This document shows, piece by piece, positions 5,071 through 5,226 of a stretch of DNA of 5,226 bases. The stretch is from Deltaproteobacteria bacterium (GTDB lineage Bacteria; Desulfobacterota; SM23-61). Below the pieces are notes generated by a model. That model saw only the letters and a program-made list of their open reading frames with translations. It was not told the DNA's origin and did not search any database. Numbering within the stretch: position 1 is the first letter of the stretch; each line of letters opens with the position of its first letter. The stretch spans positions 1-5,226 of the forward strand of contig JAPLIW010000613.1 of assembly GCA_026388915.1 (NCBI GenBank), written 5' to 3'. Position numbers and translations under genes: made by a program.

Positions 5071-5098
5071 ATCCGAAATCCGAAATCCGAAATCCGAG
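5071..5098. repeat. Inverted heptad tract, ATCCGAA x3 plus ATCCGAG
   Basis: Four consecutive 7-bp units, three identical (ATCCGAA) and one ending in G. On the minus strand they read TTCGGAT, the same family as the KCGGAWT units upstream, so 5026-5055 and 5071-5098 are partly complementary arms around an A-rich spacer (5057-5070). In RNA, CGGATT at the end of the first tract can pair with AATCCG at 5070-5075. The plus strand has no T-run, so this is not an ordinary terminator. Confidence 0.75.
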
Positions 5099-5127
5099 AT
5101 AACTGGGCCGATGCTTTTTCCGCGCAA

Positions 5128-5144
5128 TCCCGCCAATGGCGGGA
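5128..5144. other. Small 7-bp hairpin downstream of the operon
   Basis: TCCCGCC (5128-5134) pairs with GGCGGGA (5138-5144) around AAT. It is followed by CTTCCTGG rather than a T-run. It is the only compact hairpin after the heptad tracts and might mark the operon 3' end with Rho, but evidence is weak. No gene is supported in 5019-5226. Confidence 0.35.
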
Positions 5145-5205
5145 CTTCCTGGCCACAAGATAGCCTTTTGGCAGAAACAAAATCACAAAAGTGAAGGTGG
5201 GCAAT

Positions 5206-5226
5206 CCGGGTCAGGTCTTGAATTAT
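5206..5226. repeat. Possible end of a REP/RAYT-type element, cut by the window
   Basis: The last bases, CCGGGTCAGGTCTTGAATTA plus one, resemble the GGGTCAGGTCTTG border that I recall flanking IS200-like (Y1, REP-associated) transposase genes and their non-autonomous derivatives in environmental proteobacteria. The matching inverted end (CAAGACCTGACCC) would lie beyond the window. This rests on recall of a short motif. Confidence 0.3.

Noticed and set aside
4281..5204. A 307-residue open frame on the minus strand starting in the downstream region.
   Set aside because: It reads through the heptad repeats (peptides such as SDFGFRI and SAFRNPHSAF) and then antisense to permease 2. It is a shadow plus repeat translation.

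Overview
The window is GC-rich (about 60% by eye) with heavy G/C use at third codon positions. It holds a four-gene, plus-strand ABC export operon surrounded and interrupted by several families of short non-coding repeats. The repeat types and the operon layout resemble genomes of the former Deltaproteobacteria (Desulfobacterota) or similar uncultivated Gram-negative lineages. That placement is an impression from memory, not a search result. A membrane fusion protein implies a Gram-negative envelope.

Layout. Positions 1-138 may hold the 3' end of an unidentified gene. Positions 118-270 form a MITE-like non-coding element with terminal inverted repeats and an inner pair of GAAA/TTTC-loop hairpins. 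Positions 271-534 carry a 9-bp hairpin, an 8-bp tandem direct repeat abutting a good sigma70-type promoter (TTGACA-N18-TAAGAT, 409-438), and a pyrimidine-rich leader. Positions 535-1749 encode a HlyD/MacA-type membrane fusion protein. Positions 1750-2020 are an unusual intra-operon gap with 7-bp repeat tracts, three perfect hairpins, a possible internal promoter and a possible 11-codon leader ORF. Then come an ABC ATPase of the MacB/LolD family (2021-2716), a first MacB/FtsX-type permease (2691-3848, overlapping the ATPase) and a second one (3849-5018, starting on the base after the first one's stop). Positions 5019-5226 contain more heptad repeats, a small hairpin, and at the very edge a motif that may be the end of a REP/RAYT-type element.

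How the genes work together. The ATPase should dimerise under a heterodimer of the two four-helix permeases in the inner membrane. The fusion protein would link this core through the periplasm to an outer-membrane TolC-like channel that is not encoded here. This is a split, heterodimeric version of a MacAB-type mechanotransmission exporter. The substrate cannot be read from the sequence.

I do not see a clearly new biological system. The points most worth a second look are the repeat-filled gap that separates the fusion protein from the transporter core, the same heptad repeats after the last permease, the asymmetry of the two permeases, and a substituted residue in the fusion protein's presumed TolC-docking tip.
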